The position numbers were made by a program, and so were the translations under genes. A stretch of 64,000 nt of DNA from Faecalibacterium prausnitzii (GTDB taxonomy: Bacteria; Bacillota; Clostridia; Oscillospirales; Ruminococcaceae). The notes under the pieces are model-generated. The model made no database searches. It was not told the origin of the DNA and saw only the letters and a program-made list of their open reading frames with translations. The stretch covers positions 1-64,000 of the forward strand of contig SFDE01000011.1 of assembly GCA_004558805.1 (NCBI GenBank), given 5' to 3'. Position 1 is the first letter of the stretch; each line of letters begins with the position of its first letter. Below are positions 26,002 to 35,887 of this stretch, one piece after another.

Positions 26002-27240
26002 CTACTCCAGAAATGTTTCTTGTTCGATTGTGACCCCATATTGCAAAATCTTATCAATTGCATCAACAAACAGCGTATGTCTTCCCGCATTCCGCTCTTC
26101 CATCAGCTTCTTCAGATACTGCTCCGGCCGCTTCAGGCCATTTTTGTGGTACTGTTCCACAAAGCGCCCTTCCATACGCATGGGTTCAAGCTGTGGGAAC
26201 ACCGTTTGCAGGTTTTCAAACATACAAAAACCGCCCAGATCAATATCTGCCCAGAATCGAATTTGCATAGTTTCCCCTGCCGCAGCAGCCAGTTTTTCAA
26301 AAAGTTTTTTCTTCCGCGGGCTCAGAAAGCCGCCGTGATAAACAACAAGTTCTTCCGGCTGTTTTTCCGCCAGCAAATATTCATCATAGTTCGTTTTATT
26401 TTCGATAAAGGTAATGCAGCAGATGTTTTTCAGTTCAATGCCCACAATCTCTGACACAAGTGTACTGGGCAAAGCCAATCCATAAGGTTCTGCTGCGCTG
26501 AGCTGTAGTTCTCCCTTCTTCAAGCAGATTGCGCAATCGCCCGAGAGTTCGTAAAGCTCCGGGCGGGCATAGATTCCCAGAAATGCAAGCTGATCCCGCT
26601 CACCAAGTTCCGCTTCTGTACAAGCCGCCGCCAGTTGGGTATTGTACTTTCGTGCAATGGTAAGAAACAGCTCCCGTACATTTCGCTCAAAATACTTGGT
26701 ATCGTGAAAACACTGGCTGCTGAATGCACGCATCGTCACACTGCCGGACAGCTCCGCATACCGTTGAAACGCGAGCAAAAGCTCCTGCAGCAGACCGTCG
26801 TTTTCTCTGCAATACGTCGGCACTTTCATGCTGTTCCGCACCTGAGCACATACAGCATCCCTCCATGCCGCGATCCATGGAACGGGATTGTCTGCCAGCT
26901 TCTGCATGATGATGTTTGCAACCTCTTCTGCCTTTTTTCGCGGATGCACTCTGTCGGCGCATTCATAGCACTGTGCGACCCGTTCCAGATCCAGCACAAT
27001 GCAGGAGAGAACGCTCTGCTTTCTCGCCCATTCCAGACGCACCAAAGCCTGCTGCTCCAGCTCCCGCGCTGCAATATTGTAAGCATCCCGAACCACCGCA
27101 TCTTCGTATTGATACTCCGGCAACTCCCTTTTATCAATGCGCAGCATTACCCGACGTCTGGATGTATTGGGTTCAGAAAGATGCTTACTGTTTTCAAACT
27201 TATCCAGCAGACGATTCAGGATCACCTGTGCTTCCTTCAT
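26002..27240 (-). CDS. jetD: Wadjet nuclease subunit JetD
   Basis: This 412-residue protein of the DUF2220/JetD family has a C-terminal TOPRIM-like half with CCITFIENKTNYDEYL near residue 280 (catalytic Glu), VVYHGGFLSPRKKKLF near 303 and RFWADIDLGGFCMF near 330 (the Asp pair). The N-terminal half is a winged-helix and arm region. In Wadjet, JetD cuts small circular DNA after the JetABC SMC-like motor has reeled it in. The start is taken at ATG 27240, seven bases after AAAGGAG; a TTG six codons earlier is less likely. It overlaps the jetC end by 41 bases. Confidence 0.9.
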   Translation of the reverse strand: MKEAQVILNRLLDKFENSKHLSEPNTSRRRVMLRIDKRELPEYQYEDAVVRDAYNIAARELEQQALVRLEWARKQSVLSCIVLDLERVAQCYECADRVHPRKKAEEVANIIMQKLADNPVPWIAAWRDAVCAQVRNSMKVPTYCRENDGLLQELLLAFQRYAELSGSVTMRAFSSQCFHDTKYFERNVRELFLTIARKYNTQLAAACTEAELGERDQLAFLGIYARPELYELSGDCAICLKKGELQLSAAEPYGLALPSTLVSEIVGIELKNICCITFIENKTNYDEYLLAEKQPEELVVYHGGFLSPRKKKLFEKLAAAAGETMQIRFWADIDLGGFCMFENLQTVFPQLEPMRMEGRFVEQYHKNGLKRPEQYLKKLMEERNAGRHTLFVDAIDKILQYGVTIEQETFLE

Positions 27241-30200
27241 TCTGCATCTCCTTTCCAAATGGAATGATATGCATCCGGTATCCGGATTTGTCCACTAATA
27301 ATGTACGGTCTGCAATGGGCATAATGTCCGAGACCTTATCCGGCGGCGTACAGATGATCGCCTGCAGCCCCATCTTTCGGAGAAGGAGTACACTCTCCGT
27401 GATCCGGTCACTATCCATTTTATTGAAAGCTTCATCGAACACCACCAGACGCACCGTATTACCAAAACGGGTAGCATCGTTGACGCGGTACAGCTGGGCA
27501 AACGAGGCCAGCACCGCAATATAGAATGGCGTTTGTGTTTCGCCACCGGACTTCATATTCAGTGTTTGAGAAAGCAGCTGCTTGGAACCGTTCTGATCGG
27601 TCGTTTCCAAATCAAACTTCAGATATGTCCGGAAGTCTGTATAGCGGACGATATTCTCCTGCAGTTCGCTCTGTTTGCGGGCATTGAGCTGCGTATCGTC
27701 TGCCATTGTGATCTGGCTGAACAGTTTTTCGATCAATGGGCCGTATTTTTGCTGAAAGGGCAGTGCGAATAGACCGGATTCGCCTTCCATCAGTTCATCT
27801 GCCGTGATCATGTTATAGTAATCCAGATAATCCGGGTTTGGCCCTACGCGGAATTGGTACTTGTCTGTGCCAAATTGTGCCTGGCGCAGGGCCTTGTTCA
27901 GATTGTGCACCTGTTCTTGCACCTGGTCGATGCTGGATTTCAGTTTGGCAAGGAAATCGTTCTGGAATTGCTCCATTGCGCTTTCCCGTGCCGCCCGGAT
28001 CTTTTCTTTGTATCGGGGGCAGCTCGCTTTCCTGCAGAGTACGCCGTTCTTCCTCGTATTCGGTGTTATCCATCACCTCGATCTGGAATGCACAGGGTTT
28101 GAACCGTTCTGCATATTCTCTGCGTGCTGCAAACAGTTTCTTCTGAGCCCCGTCCATCGCCTTTGTGCTCTGCGCCAAACTGTCGCCGAAGTTCTTGCGG
28201 ATGACATCTGCCTTTTTCAAGCGGACAAGCTCCTGCCGATAGCGGGGAACGCCGATGGTTTCTCGGTATTCCTTCGTGAACTCCTCGTTCAAAACATCTT
28301 CGATGGCCTCATACCGTTGGTATTTTTCCGGCAAGATCTCATATTCCAGCTGATGGATACGGCCTTCCAGCTTCCCTTTTTGCACATTTTTCGCATCTTT
28401 TTCCTTATTGGATGCAAGGATCTCTTCTTTCAACTGTTCAATGATGCGCCTCTGCTCATCCAACCAGAACAGATTCAGCTGGGAAAGCTGATTTTTGACT
28501 TCTGCGATTTCCTTGGTGATCGTCTGGACGCGCTGGTAGTCCTCCTGCTTTTGCGCCACATCGATTCGGACGAATCTTTGGGTAAAAAGCGGCTCCTTCA
28601 GGCCGGTCAGCTGCTTCTGGAGCGGCTGCCAATGCCGCAGCTCTTCCTGCAGACAGACCAGTTCCTTTTCCAGATGGTCGATGCGGAGCTGCACCGCACG
28701 CCGCCCGATGAAGGCGTCTTCCATCCAGCCCTTCCGAAGTGCGCGGGCCACATAGCCCTGATACAGCATTCCTTCCGCCGTGATTGCCGTCTTATAGCAG
28801 CGCAACTGTTCTGCCGTGTCGCAGCATATCACCCGACCCAGAAGATAGTCCACATAGCTGCGTGCCAGCTTGTTTTCTGTCTCCACCTTTTCTGCCAGAC
28901 TGCCGGGCAGCGGTCGAAGTGTTTCTTTTTCCCGCAGTTTTCCGATATCTACCAGACCAAACGCACGGTACTCTGCTTCCTGCTTCAGCCGGTCGTAAAT
29001 GTTAAGTGCATCCTGATAACGTCCCGGCTCCACCAGCAGATAATATTTCTGGTTATTTAGGTAGCCTTCTACCGCTCCACGCCAGCGCTCATCTGCCATT
29101 TCCAGCACATCAGCCAGAATATAAACGGGAACCGCATGCCCCGTTTTATCCGCCAGATCCTTTTCCAGCTGATCTTTGAACAGCAGAAGCCCATGGGGAT
29201 AATCTTTGATGTTCCTGCGCAGATTTGCAAGCACCGCACCTTTCTGGTCGGCTTGCTTCTTCAGCTCTGCAATACGATCCTCTGTTTTATGAGCCGCACT
29301 GCGGACAGCATCCGACAATTCGGCCGCTGCCTGCTGCCCCGTTTCAAACAACTCCATAGGCCGGGCAAACAATCCCTTCTCGTCACCAGTAAATACAGCA
29401 TATGCTTTCTGCGCCGTGTTCGCCGCTTCCTGCACCGGTATGAGAAGTTCTTCCGGTTCCAGTTCTTGTATCTCCCCACAGAATCTCTGCAAACGCCGTG
29501 CTTCCTGCTTGATCTCCACTTCAAGATTTTGCAGACCCTGTTCCAGCTTTTTCTGCTCATCTCTCAGAGCCTTTTCCATGTTGAGCAGACGCTCTTCCTC
29601 CTGGAAAACATTGCTCTGCCTGCAGGCCAGCTCCAGCTCACTGCGGCGCGTTTCTTTCTGTTCGATCTGCCGCTCAAGCTTCTCCCGTTGCTCATTCACA
29701 TTTGCAAGGTTCTCCTTGCATTCAGTTCGTTCCAATTCCCTCTGGTCGATTTCTGTCTGCGCAGCTTCTTTTTCGGCCCACCGTACCAGAAACTTCTGGA
29801 TCTGGCAGCGGTCTATGGCTTGGTTCATCTCCTGATACAGCCTGCTGATTTGCTGCAGCGCATCCAACTTTTCCTGCTGACGCTGCGCCAGCAATTCGTG
29901 CCGTTTATAATCCCGGATGTTTTGCTGCATCAGCTCAATATTGGGTTTATCCGGAATATCGCAGATGTTTTCCGTGATGAATTTTTGGATATCCACAATT
30001 GGCCGGAACGAAACAGCCTTCTTCATCATCCGTAAGACCTGCTCGTTGTGGACGTTCCACTTTGCAAGCATGTTGCGGCGATACTCTTTTTGGGTATCGT
30101 AAAATTCTGCCCGTGCATAGTTCTGCTTCAAAAAACGGCGAAGTGCAGAAATCTCCATTGCCTCGCCCTGTTCAATAAAGCAATTTTCCGGCAGTGTCCC

Positions 30201-30584
30201 CGTGTAAATAAAGAATGTATCACGGTAACTTCCATCGCTGCGGCAGTCAAAGGTAACGCCCGTCACAAAGCTGCTGCCCTCCATCTCATCCTGAAATTCG
30301 CAGACAATATAGGTAGAAAAGTCCTTACCACGGCGGGAATACGGGCTGTTATCATCCATGTCGGCGCGCAGATAACCTTCCAATGTGCGCTGCGACTTTT
30401 CGTTGGCTGCCTGATTAAAATTGCGGGAATTTGTCTCGCCCAGCAGCACGATCTGCAGTGCATCGATGACCGTTGACTTTCCGGCGCCGTTCTTGCCTGT
30501 CAGAAAATTGATGTCGCCCACTTCAATCAGTTCCTTACTGAAATAGAGCCAGTTGATCAGCAGGATCTTCTTCAGCTTCTTCAT
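27200..30584 (-). pseudogene. jetC: Wadjet SMC-like subunit JetC, frameshifted
   Basis: An SMC/MukB-like ATPase split into two frames. The first (from 30584, AGGAGG before the ATG) holds Walker A GKNGAGKST (residues 30-38) and long coiled coils. The second (to 27200) holds the ABC signature LNMKSGGETQTPF and Walker B VRLVVFDEAFNKMD. The frames meet at a run of five G on the plus strand (28015-28019). With four, the protein reads smoothly through ESELPRYKEKIRAARESAMEQF and would be about 1127 residues, the usual JetC length. As written, the first frame lacks the signature and Walker B, so ATPase function would be lost. The single-base change could be real, phase variation or a sequencing error. 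Confidence 0.88.
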
Positions 30585-31182
30585 CTGTTTCCTCCTTTTT
30601 CAAAACAGACACCACCAAGTTCAGCTTTTCGCTGGAGACCACAGAGAGAATGGTGGGCAATATTGCGATCCTGCAGCTGCTCTGGTTGAATTTACCTTCC
30701 AGCCGCTGGATCACGGAATGGTTTTCCAGTACCGTAAAGGCTCGTTTCACCTCTTCCATATTCGGCTTAGCTGGAAAAACAGGATAGTCGGTCACCACTT
30801 TTTCCAGCACATCCCGCACAGTACACACGGCATCCTGCTCCAAACCCAAACGCTCCATATTTTCTTCGTAGATCAGCCGTAATGCCAGCAAAATCGCCGT
30901 TTCTTTTTTATTGAGGTTGCAACGATTAGCCTCGTCTGTGTTCAACACATAAAAATATCCGTTCAGTTCATCCCTGCGCAAATCCCAGTCCAGCAGGCTC
31001 AGGTACTCCTGTACAGCCTCATAGTGCCGTGATAGAAAAAGATAGTCTGGGTTATCCACCCTGCCTTTTCCCGGCTGATAGATGGTTCGCACAATGTATG
31101 TGCGGCTGAGCAGCTGATTGCAGACAGATTTGAATTGTTCCAGTTCTTTTGCCGTTGCATTGGTAACAAAATCAAAATTCAC
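30535..31182 (-). CDS. jetB: Wadjet kleisin-partner subunit JetB (DUF4194)
   Basis: This 215-residue winged-helix protein is of the JetB/DUF4194 type, equivalent to MukE. Conserved stretches include ELEQFKSVCNQLLSRTYIVRTIYQPGKG and LSLLDWDLRRDELNGYFYVLN. It bridges the JetA kleisin and the JetC ATPase in the loop-extruding complex. I choose GTG 31182 as start because AAGGAG lies eight bases upstream and it overlaps the jetA stop as GTGA; an in-frame TTG at 31239 has no ribosome site. It overlaps jetC by 50 bases. Confidence 0.85.
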   Translation of the reverse strand: MNFDFVTNATAKELEQFKSVCNQLLSRTYIVRTIYQPGKGRVDNPDYLFLSRHYEAVQEYLSLLDWDLRRDELNGYFYVLNTDEANRCNLNKKETAILLALRLIYEENMERLGLEQDAVCTVRDVLEKVVTDYPVFPAKPNMEEVKRAFTVLENHSVIQRLEGKFNQSSCRIAILPTILSVVSSEKLNLVVSVLKKEETDEEAEEDPADQLALFQ

Positions 31183-32579
31183 GGCTTCTTCTCCTTCCTC
31201 CGGATCTGCATTTGCGGGATCGAATAGCCATTTTTGCAAAAAATGCCATCGAGTTCCTGGACCACATAACCGGCAGATGCATCCTTGCTTCCAAGGATTG
31301 CCAGCAAACTCATGATATAATCCTTGTCCTCTTCAAGTGAGAGCTCCTCCGAGCAACGAATGTCAGCGTCTCCCAGCCATCCCTGCACGTAAGCATTTAC
31401 TGCTGCCCGGCCATATTTCGATTGCAGTAACTGTGCCGCTCTGACCTGTTCTTCCGTATTCGGTGACTGATCATCTTGTATCAGCACCGACGCGGTTTTT
31501 ATCCGTTTTTCGGGGCGCTTACGGTACCACAGACTTTTTTCTGACAAAAAAGACTGCTCATACAATTGAAATGCCGGTTGTATCTGGTCCACCAGCTCAG
31601 ACGCTCTGCGGTTTCTGGACAGTGCCGTCAGCAAAACATTCAAATTGCCGCGCACGCTTTGATCTCGGTTCGTCAGGTTCTCGATTTTCTGTGTTGCTGC
31701 TCTGGTATAGCGCCGGACCTGCGTATCAATTTCTTCAAGATAGTCCTTCTCTAAATTGTCATAGCGTTCTTCGATCCAGAAAATTTTCCTCAGCAGATCG
31801 GCACGGCAGTCTTCCAATGTCTTGCCCCGCTTATCACGCAATGCTTCATTTGCCATCGTCATCAGCAGTGCGTCATCTTCTCCCCACCGTCTCAGTATAG
31901 ATTGAATTGGGACACGATACTTCGGCACTGAGTCTTTGATTTTCAGCGGACGGATGTATGCCTCCACAACTTTTTGTCCGAAGTCATTGAAGTGTGCAGC
32001 CAGCACTTGGTTGACATCCTGCATATCGATCTGCATCTGAAAGTAATGCTTTACGTTATGATAGACCATTTGCAACAAACTAATCAGTGCCGTTGTGTTA
32101 TCGTAGGCACTGTAAAGCGCCGTCATTTTTTCGTAAGCATTGTCGCTATCGTCAGCGACCTTTAATGCAGAGAACGTTCCGAACACATAGGAATATCCAC
32201 GAGCCGGGCTATCATCGCGGAGTTGGTGGAATAATTCCAGCAAGCGGCTGCTGTAATTAGGAATCGTGATATACTCTTCAAAATCATCCCCACGTTCCTT
32301 CTCAAACCACCCCTTACTACACAGCTTGCGGATCAAAAAACGGGCGCGGCCAGAGATATCCCTCAGTTCCTCTTCGTCAATGTCTTCATCTTCAAACGTA
32401 GCATCCGCCAGTTCCTGCTCCAGCCTGCCGCGCAGCATTGAATACAAGACATCTTCCCGTATTTTCAAGTTTTCTTGGTATGCTGCGTACAGTACGTCCA
32501 GTGCATCCGCATATAAAATACGGTTGGGCGAAGCCAACGGCGAGAAAAGTTCACTGGGAACCACTTCGAAAAACTTCAT
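31179..32579 (-). CDS. jetA: Wadjet kleisin subunit JetA
   Basis: This 466-residue protein begins MKFFEVVPSELFSPLASPNRILYADALDVLYAAY, the typical JetA/DUF5716 opening, equivalent to MukF. Helical regions follow: N-terminal winged helix to about 110, a helical bundle to about 350 and a C-terminal winged helix with SKYGRAAVNAYVQGWLGDAD near 400. JetA links the SMC heads of JetC. It is the first gene of jetA-B-C-D, driven by the promoter at 32624-32652, 45 bases upstream. The order is that of type I Wadjet as I recall it. Confidence 0.88.
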   Translation of the reverse strand: MKFFEVVPSELFSPLASPNRILYADALDVLYAAYQENLKIREDVLYSMLRGRLEQELADATFEDEDIDEEELRDISGRARFLIRKLCSKGWFEKERGDDFEEYITIPNYSSRLLELFHQLRDDSPARGYSYVFGTFSALKVADDSDNAYEKMTALYSAYDNTTALISLLQMVYHNVKHYFQMQIDMQDVNQVLAAHFNDFGQKVVEAYIRPLKIKDSVPKYRVPIQSILRRWGEDDALLMTMANEALRDKRGKTLEDCRADLLRKIFWIEERYDNLEKDYLEEIDTQVRRYTRAATQKIENLTNRDQSVRGNLNVLLTALSRNRRASELVDQIQPAFQLYEQSFLSEKSLWYRKRPEKRIKTASVLIQDDQSPNTEEQVRAAQLLQSKYGRAAVNAYVQGWLGDADIRCSEELSLEEDKDYIMSLLAILGSKDASAGYVVQELDGIFCKNGYSIPQMQIRRKEKKP

Positions 32580-32623
32580 AGGCCTACCACCTTATTCGAC
32601 TGATATACGCTTTCTTTTCTATT

Positions 32624-32652
32624 ATTGTAACCTCTTTCCGCTTACAAAACAA
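32624..32652 (-). promoter_or_regulatory. cassette promoter C (Wadjet)
   Basis: On the minus strand TTGTTT (32647-32652) and TACAAT (32624-32629) are 17 bases apart. It drives jetABCD and is nearly identical to cassette promoter B. Confidence 0.75.
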
Positions 32653-32656
32653 GAAG

Positions 32657-32775
32657 AAAAAAGCTCTTGGCCTCCGTTACAGAAGCCAAGAGCTTTTTTC
32701 TTCTTTGTCCTATCAGATTTTATTTCCGGGGAGACTTAATCGCAGCCTGAGCGGGTGCCAAAATTACAGAGCGTT
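32657..32775 (-). repeat. tail C: terminator plus ppdK-like C-terminal tail
   Basis: A 15-bp stem (32657-32671 with 32685-32699) with U-runs is followed by a tail that on the minus strand encodes VILAPAQAAIKSPRK then stop (stop codon at 32720-32722). GCAGCCTGAGCGG (32742-32754) is shared with ppdK and tails A and B. It lies between the lone membrane-protein gene and the Wadjet operon. Confidence 0.8.
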
Positions 32776-32779
32776 TAGT

Positions 32780-33631
32780 TCAATCCACCTTCGCTTGCCC
32801 TGTCTGCTTGAGAGACTCTCCATAGTTAATATGGTAATGGCCGTTATTCTGCATCCTAACTTCAATATATTCCGAAAATGTCGTTCCAGAAATCGTAGTA
32901 TTCGTCAAATGCATCACAACGTCTACTCCTGCCAAATCATTATCCCAAATTTCCTTATAAATGGCATTATTGGCATACAATTTCAGGCTTACATCTACTG
33001 AATCACCCATTGCAAGCAGTGCTCCTATTCCTCCCTGCCCAGAATTTTGACATGTCACCAACTCTGTTTTCCCCTCAAATCCAACGATATCAACGCTATC
33101 AATCTGAATATGCCGAATGATTGATTCGGAAATATTTTGCAGGGAAAATTCTACTGTTTTAATATGCTTTATTTTCTCAACTGAAGAATCAATATTCACG
33201 AGAACATCATTGATTTCATGTTGTGCAGAATTGCCACGATACGACCTAGCAATCCTAAAACATTTGCATTGTGGCATGTAAAAAAGTTTTGTACAGTAAG
33301 GCTCTGTTGGTTTGCAAGATGGATTTGTCATCTTCACAACCGGCAACAATTTTTGCGCCATTATTTTTTGAAGCTTATTATTTTCTTCGCTCAAGCGCTC
33401 ATTGACTTTCTGTGCGTCTTGCCCCTGCTCAACAGTGATAATGCCAAGTATAACAGTCCCAAACAAAGCTTGAAAGCCAGAAACATAGGAAAGCGCATCT
33501 CCTGCCGACCATTCAGCCGAAAAAGCACTGGAAAATTTAAAGAGGGTATTAACCACGATTGGAACAGCGATCATTGAGATCGTAAGCAACGCAATCAGTA
33601 ACCATTTATATTTTGCGAATATCTTCTTCAC
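32780..33631 (-). CDS. membrane-anchored protein of unknown function
   Basis: This 283-residue protein has two N-terminal hydrophobic segments (about 8-28 and 45-65, including YVSGFQALFGTVILGIITVEQ), a short coiled coil (VNERLSEENNKLQKIM), and a soluble C-terminal domain of about 190 residues with a beta-rich pattern and several Cys (CTKLFYMPQCKCFRIAR). I do not recognise the domain. It is alone in its cassette between tail C and promoter D. I start at GTG 33631: AGGA precedes it, and the promoter at 33668-33696 would leave only about 12 leader bases before the ATG at 33649. The stop is 26 bases from tail C. A membrane-linked defence effector is possible from context. Confidence 0.6.
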   Translation of the reverse strand: MKKIFAKYKWLLIALLTISMIAVPIVVNTLFKFSSAFSAEWSAGDALSYVSGFQALFGTVILGIITVEQGQDAQKVNERLSEENNKLQKIMAQKLLPVVKMTNPSCKPTEPYCTKLFYMPQCKCFRIARSYRGNSAQHEINDVLVNIDSSVEKIKHIKTVEFSLQNISESIIRHIQIDSVDIVGFEGKTELVTCQNSGQGGIGALLAMGDSVDVSLKLYANNAIYKEIWDNDLAGVDVVMHLTNTTISGTTFSEYIEVRMQNNGHYHINYGESLKQTGQAKVD

Positions 33632-33667
33632 AAAGATCCTGCCTTTCATCTTTATAGCTGTAACTCA

Positions 33668-33696
33668 ATTATACCGTCCCACCACTCATAAAACAA
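33668..33696 (-). promoter_or_regulatory. cassette promoter D
   Basis: On the minus strand TTGTTT (33691-33696) and TATAAT (33668-33673) are 17 bases apart, the same -35 and spacing as promoters B and C though the spacer differs. It drives the membrane-anchored protein gene. Confidence 0.75.
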
Positions 33697-33717
33697 GAAC
33701 CTCCCCTCCTCCACAGA

Positions 33718-33784
33718 AAAATGCCTATGGATTACATTGGGAAATCCATAGGCATTTAAAAACTTATTTTCGAGAAGGCATAAT
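33718..33784 (-). repeat. tail D: terminator plus degenerate tail
   Basis: A perfect 15-bp stem (33718-33732 with 33743-33757) is followed after six bases by a tail that on the minus strand reads IMPSRK then stop (33764-33766), compared with IKSPRK in tails B and C. The architecture is the same but the sequence has drifted; membership is uncertain. Confidence 0.45.
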
Positions 33785-33806
33785 CACCCTTCTACTATAA
33801 TAATGG

Positions 33807-34490
33807 TCACTGTATGTCCGAAAGATAAGGTTTCAGCATCTCAACCAGTTCGTAAACTTTCGTTCCGGGTGCTGACTCAGAGGGCTTCCGTCCTTCATTT
33901 TGCTTGTCCAATCGCTTTGCATTGGCAATCGCAATGTCCATGTAAGGTCGCAGCACTTCATACATATCCGGGCGGTTCTTCTCGTAACTCCCTGCACCAA
34001 TGTTTTTCAGCCAATCGCTTAGCTTCGGCCAGTAACGAGATCTATCAATATCAGTGTCCATATACATAAAATGTAGCAAATACCACAGTTCTACGCACTG
34101 GTTTGACCATACAGCGTGGTAAATTGTTTCACCCTGCACACTGTATTCTTTGCACAACTGTGCCACCATGTCGATATTTTCTGCCGGAAAATCATCTGTG
34201 TCATAGATAATCCAGACGTGCTTAAACACAATGCCGTAGTTCTGAACGTATTGACGTACTTTCATCAGTAGGTTCACTGTATTGTCGCCAATACCCTCTA
34301 CCTTTAGCTGGATTCTATCACGGTACTTAGTATTGATAATTTTCTGAATTGCGCCAAAATACTGCGGTTCTGTTTCTGTACCCTCGGATGCAATCAAATG
34401 GTACTCCGGCTGAATCATCCTCGCTTTATCGCGGCGATTCTTCATCCAGCTTTTCCCAAGGTCACTTTTCTTTGGAGGTTTCAGACTCAT
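33807..34490 (-). CDS. RloB family protein (AbiLii-like)
   Basis: This 227-residue RloB-domain protein has a TOPRIM-like arrangement: LIASEGTETEPQYF near residue 38 (acidic Glu), IIYDTDDF near 97 (DxDD), and the family signature SNQCVELWYLLHFMY near 130. The rlo genes were named for linkage to type I restriction loci; RloB with an AAA partner corresponds to the AbiL abortive-infection pair as I recall it. The start at 34490 overlaps the ATPase stop as ATGA with GGAGG eight bases upstream. Predicted to be the nuclease or effector partner of the ATPase. Confidence 0.8.
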   Translation of the reverse strand: MSLKPPKKSDLGKSWMKNRRDKARMIQPEYHLIASEGTETEPQYFGAIQKIINTKYRDRIQLKVEGIGDNTVNLLMKVRQYVQNYGIVFKHVWIIYDTDDFPAENIDMVAQLCKEYSVQGETIYHAVWSNQCVELWYLLHFMYMDTDIDRSRYWPKLSDWLKNIGAGSYEKNRPDMYEVLRPYMDIAIANAKRLDKQNEGRKPSESAPGTKVYELVEMLKPYLSDIQ

Positions 34491-35692
34491 GCCCAATCCC
34501 TCCCTGCCAGCATATTGGAAAGATAGGGATCTGCACCATATCGGCCTTCCAGATACTGCTTATCAAAGGCAGCCGTGCTCTTGACGCGGGTGTTGTCCTC
34601 CTGCCGGAACTCATAAAGCGAATAAATCTCGCTCTCATGATTGTCATTCATCGCGGCAAACCAAATTTCATCGCGGCGGAAAACGGTATTCTTCATCGTG
34701 GTCAGGTCGTGAGAACTGAACAGCAGCTGTGCGCCCTTCTTGTTCAGTTCCGGGTTCTTGAACATCTGAATCACATACCGAAGCAGCTTCGGATGCAGCT
34801 TGGCATCCAGCTCGTCCACAACCACTGTGCGTCCTTCCTGCAATGCTACCATCAGAACCGGCAGGGCTGCAATCATTTTCTTAGTTCCATCCGACTCTGC
34901 TTCAAAGGGAAGCTCATAGACCTTGCCATTGATCGTTCTTTGCGTAAACAAATGCTTGCTGTCCTCATCATAGCGATAGCCGGACAAATCAATGCCTACA
35001 TCATTCAGTGCATGAATCAGGCTTTCCTTGGTTGCTTCATTCTTGGACACCAGCACAATATTTTCCGCTCTGGGGTTCGCATAGCTCTGCGTAATACAGG
35101 ATTCAAACCAATTTTGCACTTCTGCAATCACAGGGATATTGTAATTGATCGCCAAAAAAGAAAGATACGGCATCTTCGGGTTGACATCCAGATTGATGCT
35201 CGCCTTACTGATACTCGCACCCAATTCAATCTTCTGACCATCTCGCTCAAAAATCAGACCCGTCTTCTTGCCCCCAAGAGTACGCCACAGCAGAGACTCA
35301 AAAACAATTTCTTCCTTGAGTGAAATGTAATACTGGTACTCCTTCTTGCCGACACGGAAGAACACCTGAAAAATCGTAGGTTCATTTGCAGAGCTTTCAT
35401 CCAGCATAAAGGGAGCCACACTGCTGCCCTGCTGGAAGATCATCGGCTGTCGGTTCTTCTCCAATGCATGGATCGGCTTTACAACAAGGTTAATCAGGCA
35501 AAAGAATGCCTGAAGCAGATTTGTCTTGCCGCCACCATTAGGGCCATAGACCGCGCTGACTGGAAGCAAATCTTCCGCTTTCTCCCGCCGAATCAAGGCA
35601 TCCTGAAACTCTGGAATCGCCATTGCGCGGAAATCGAATGTAGTTTCATCCTTATAAGACTTAAAATTCTGAAAAGAAAACTGGCAAAGCAT
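34487..35692 (-). CDS. AAA family ATPase, RloA/AbiLi-like
   Basis: This 401-residue ABC/OLD-like ATPase begins MLCQFSFQNFKSYKDETTFDF, typical of AAA_15/AAA_21 proteins. Walker A is YGPNGGGKTNLL (residues 49-60), Walker B TVVVDELDAKLHP near 295, with a following QLLFSSHDLTTM His-switch near 326. It lacks its own TOPRIM domain, which the overlapping RloB gene supplies in trans. The two genes are translationally coupled. A probable promoter (TGGAAT-N17-TATACT) lies just upstream. Anti-phage defence is inferred from the family. Confidence 0.82.
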   Translation of the reverse strand: MLCQFSFQNFKSYKDETTFDFRAMAIPEFQDALIRREKAEDLLPVSAVYGPNGGGKTNLLQAFFCLINLVVKPIHALEKNRQPMIFQQGSSVAPFMLDESSANEPTIFQVFFRVGKKEYQYYISLKEEIVFESLLWRTLGGKKTGLIFERDGQKIELGASISKASINLDVNPKMPYLSFLAINYNIPVIAEVQNWFESCITQSYANPRAENIVLVSKNEATKESLIHALNDVGIDLSGYRYDEDSKHLFTQRTINGKVYELPFEAESDGTKKMIAALPVLMVALQEGRTVVVDELDAKLHPKLLRYVIQMFKNPELNKKGAQLLFSSHDLTTMKNTVFRRDEIWFAAMNDNHESEIYSLYEFRQEDNTRVKSTAAFDKQYLEGRYGADPYLSNMLAGRDWA

Positions 35693-35820
35693 TCTTTCAA
35701 CTCCTTTCTGCTATTAGTATACCTCGTTTTCAATTTTTATTCCAGTATTTCAGAAAATTTCATTCTCATATCGATTTTATAGAGCGAAGCCAAAGAGTAA
35801 AAAGTTTTTATTTATACAAA

Positions 35821-35864
35821 AAGCGGAGCTTCCCACAGCATTTTATCTGCGCAAAAGCTCCGCC
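35821..35864 (-). terminator. terminator after the 542-residue membrane protein gene
   Basis: An 11-bp stem (35821-35831 with about 35854-35864) with a long partly paired loop and a CTTTTTGT tail on the minus strand, 24 bases after the stop. No convincing ppdK-like tail is seen here. Confidence 0.75.
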
Positions 35865-35887
35865 TCATGGTCGCTTATGATTATCTT

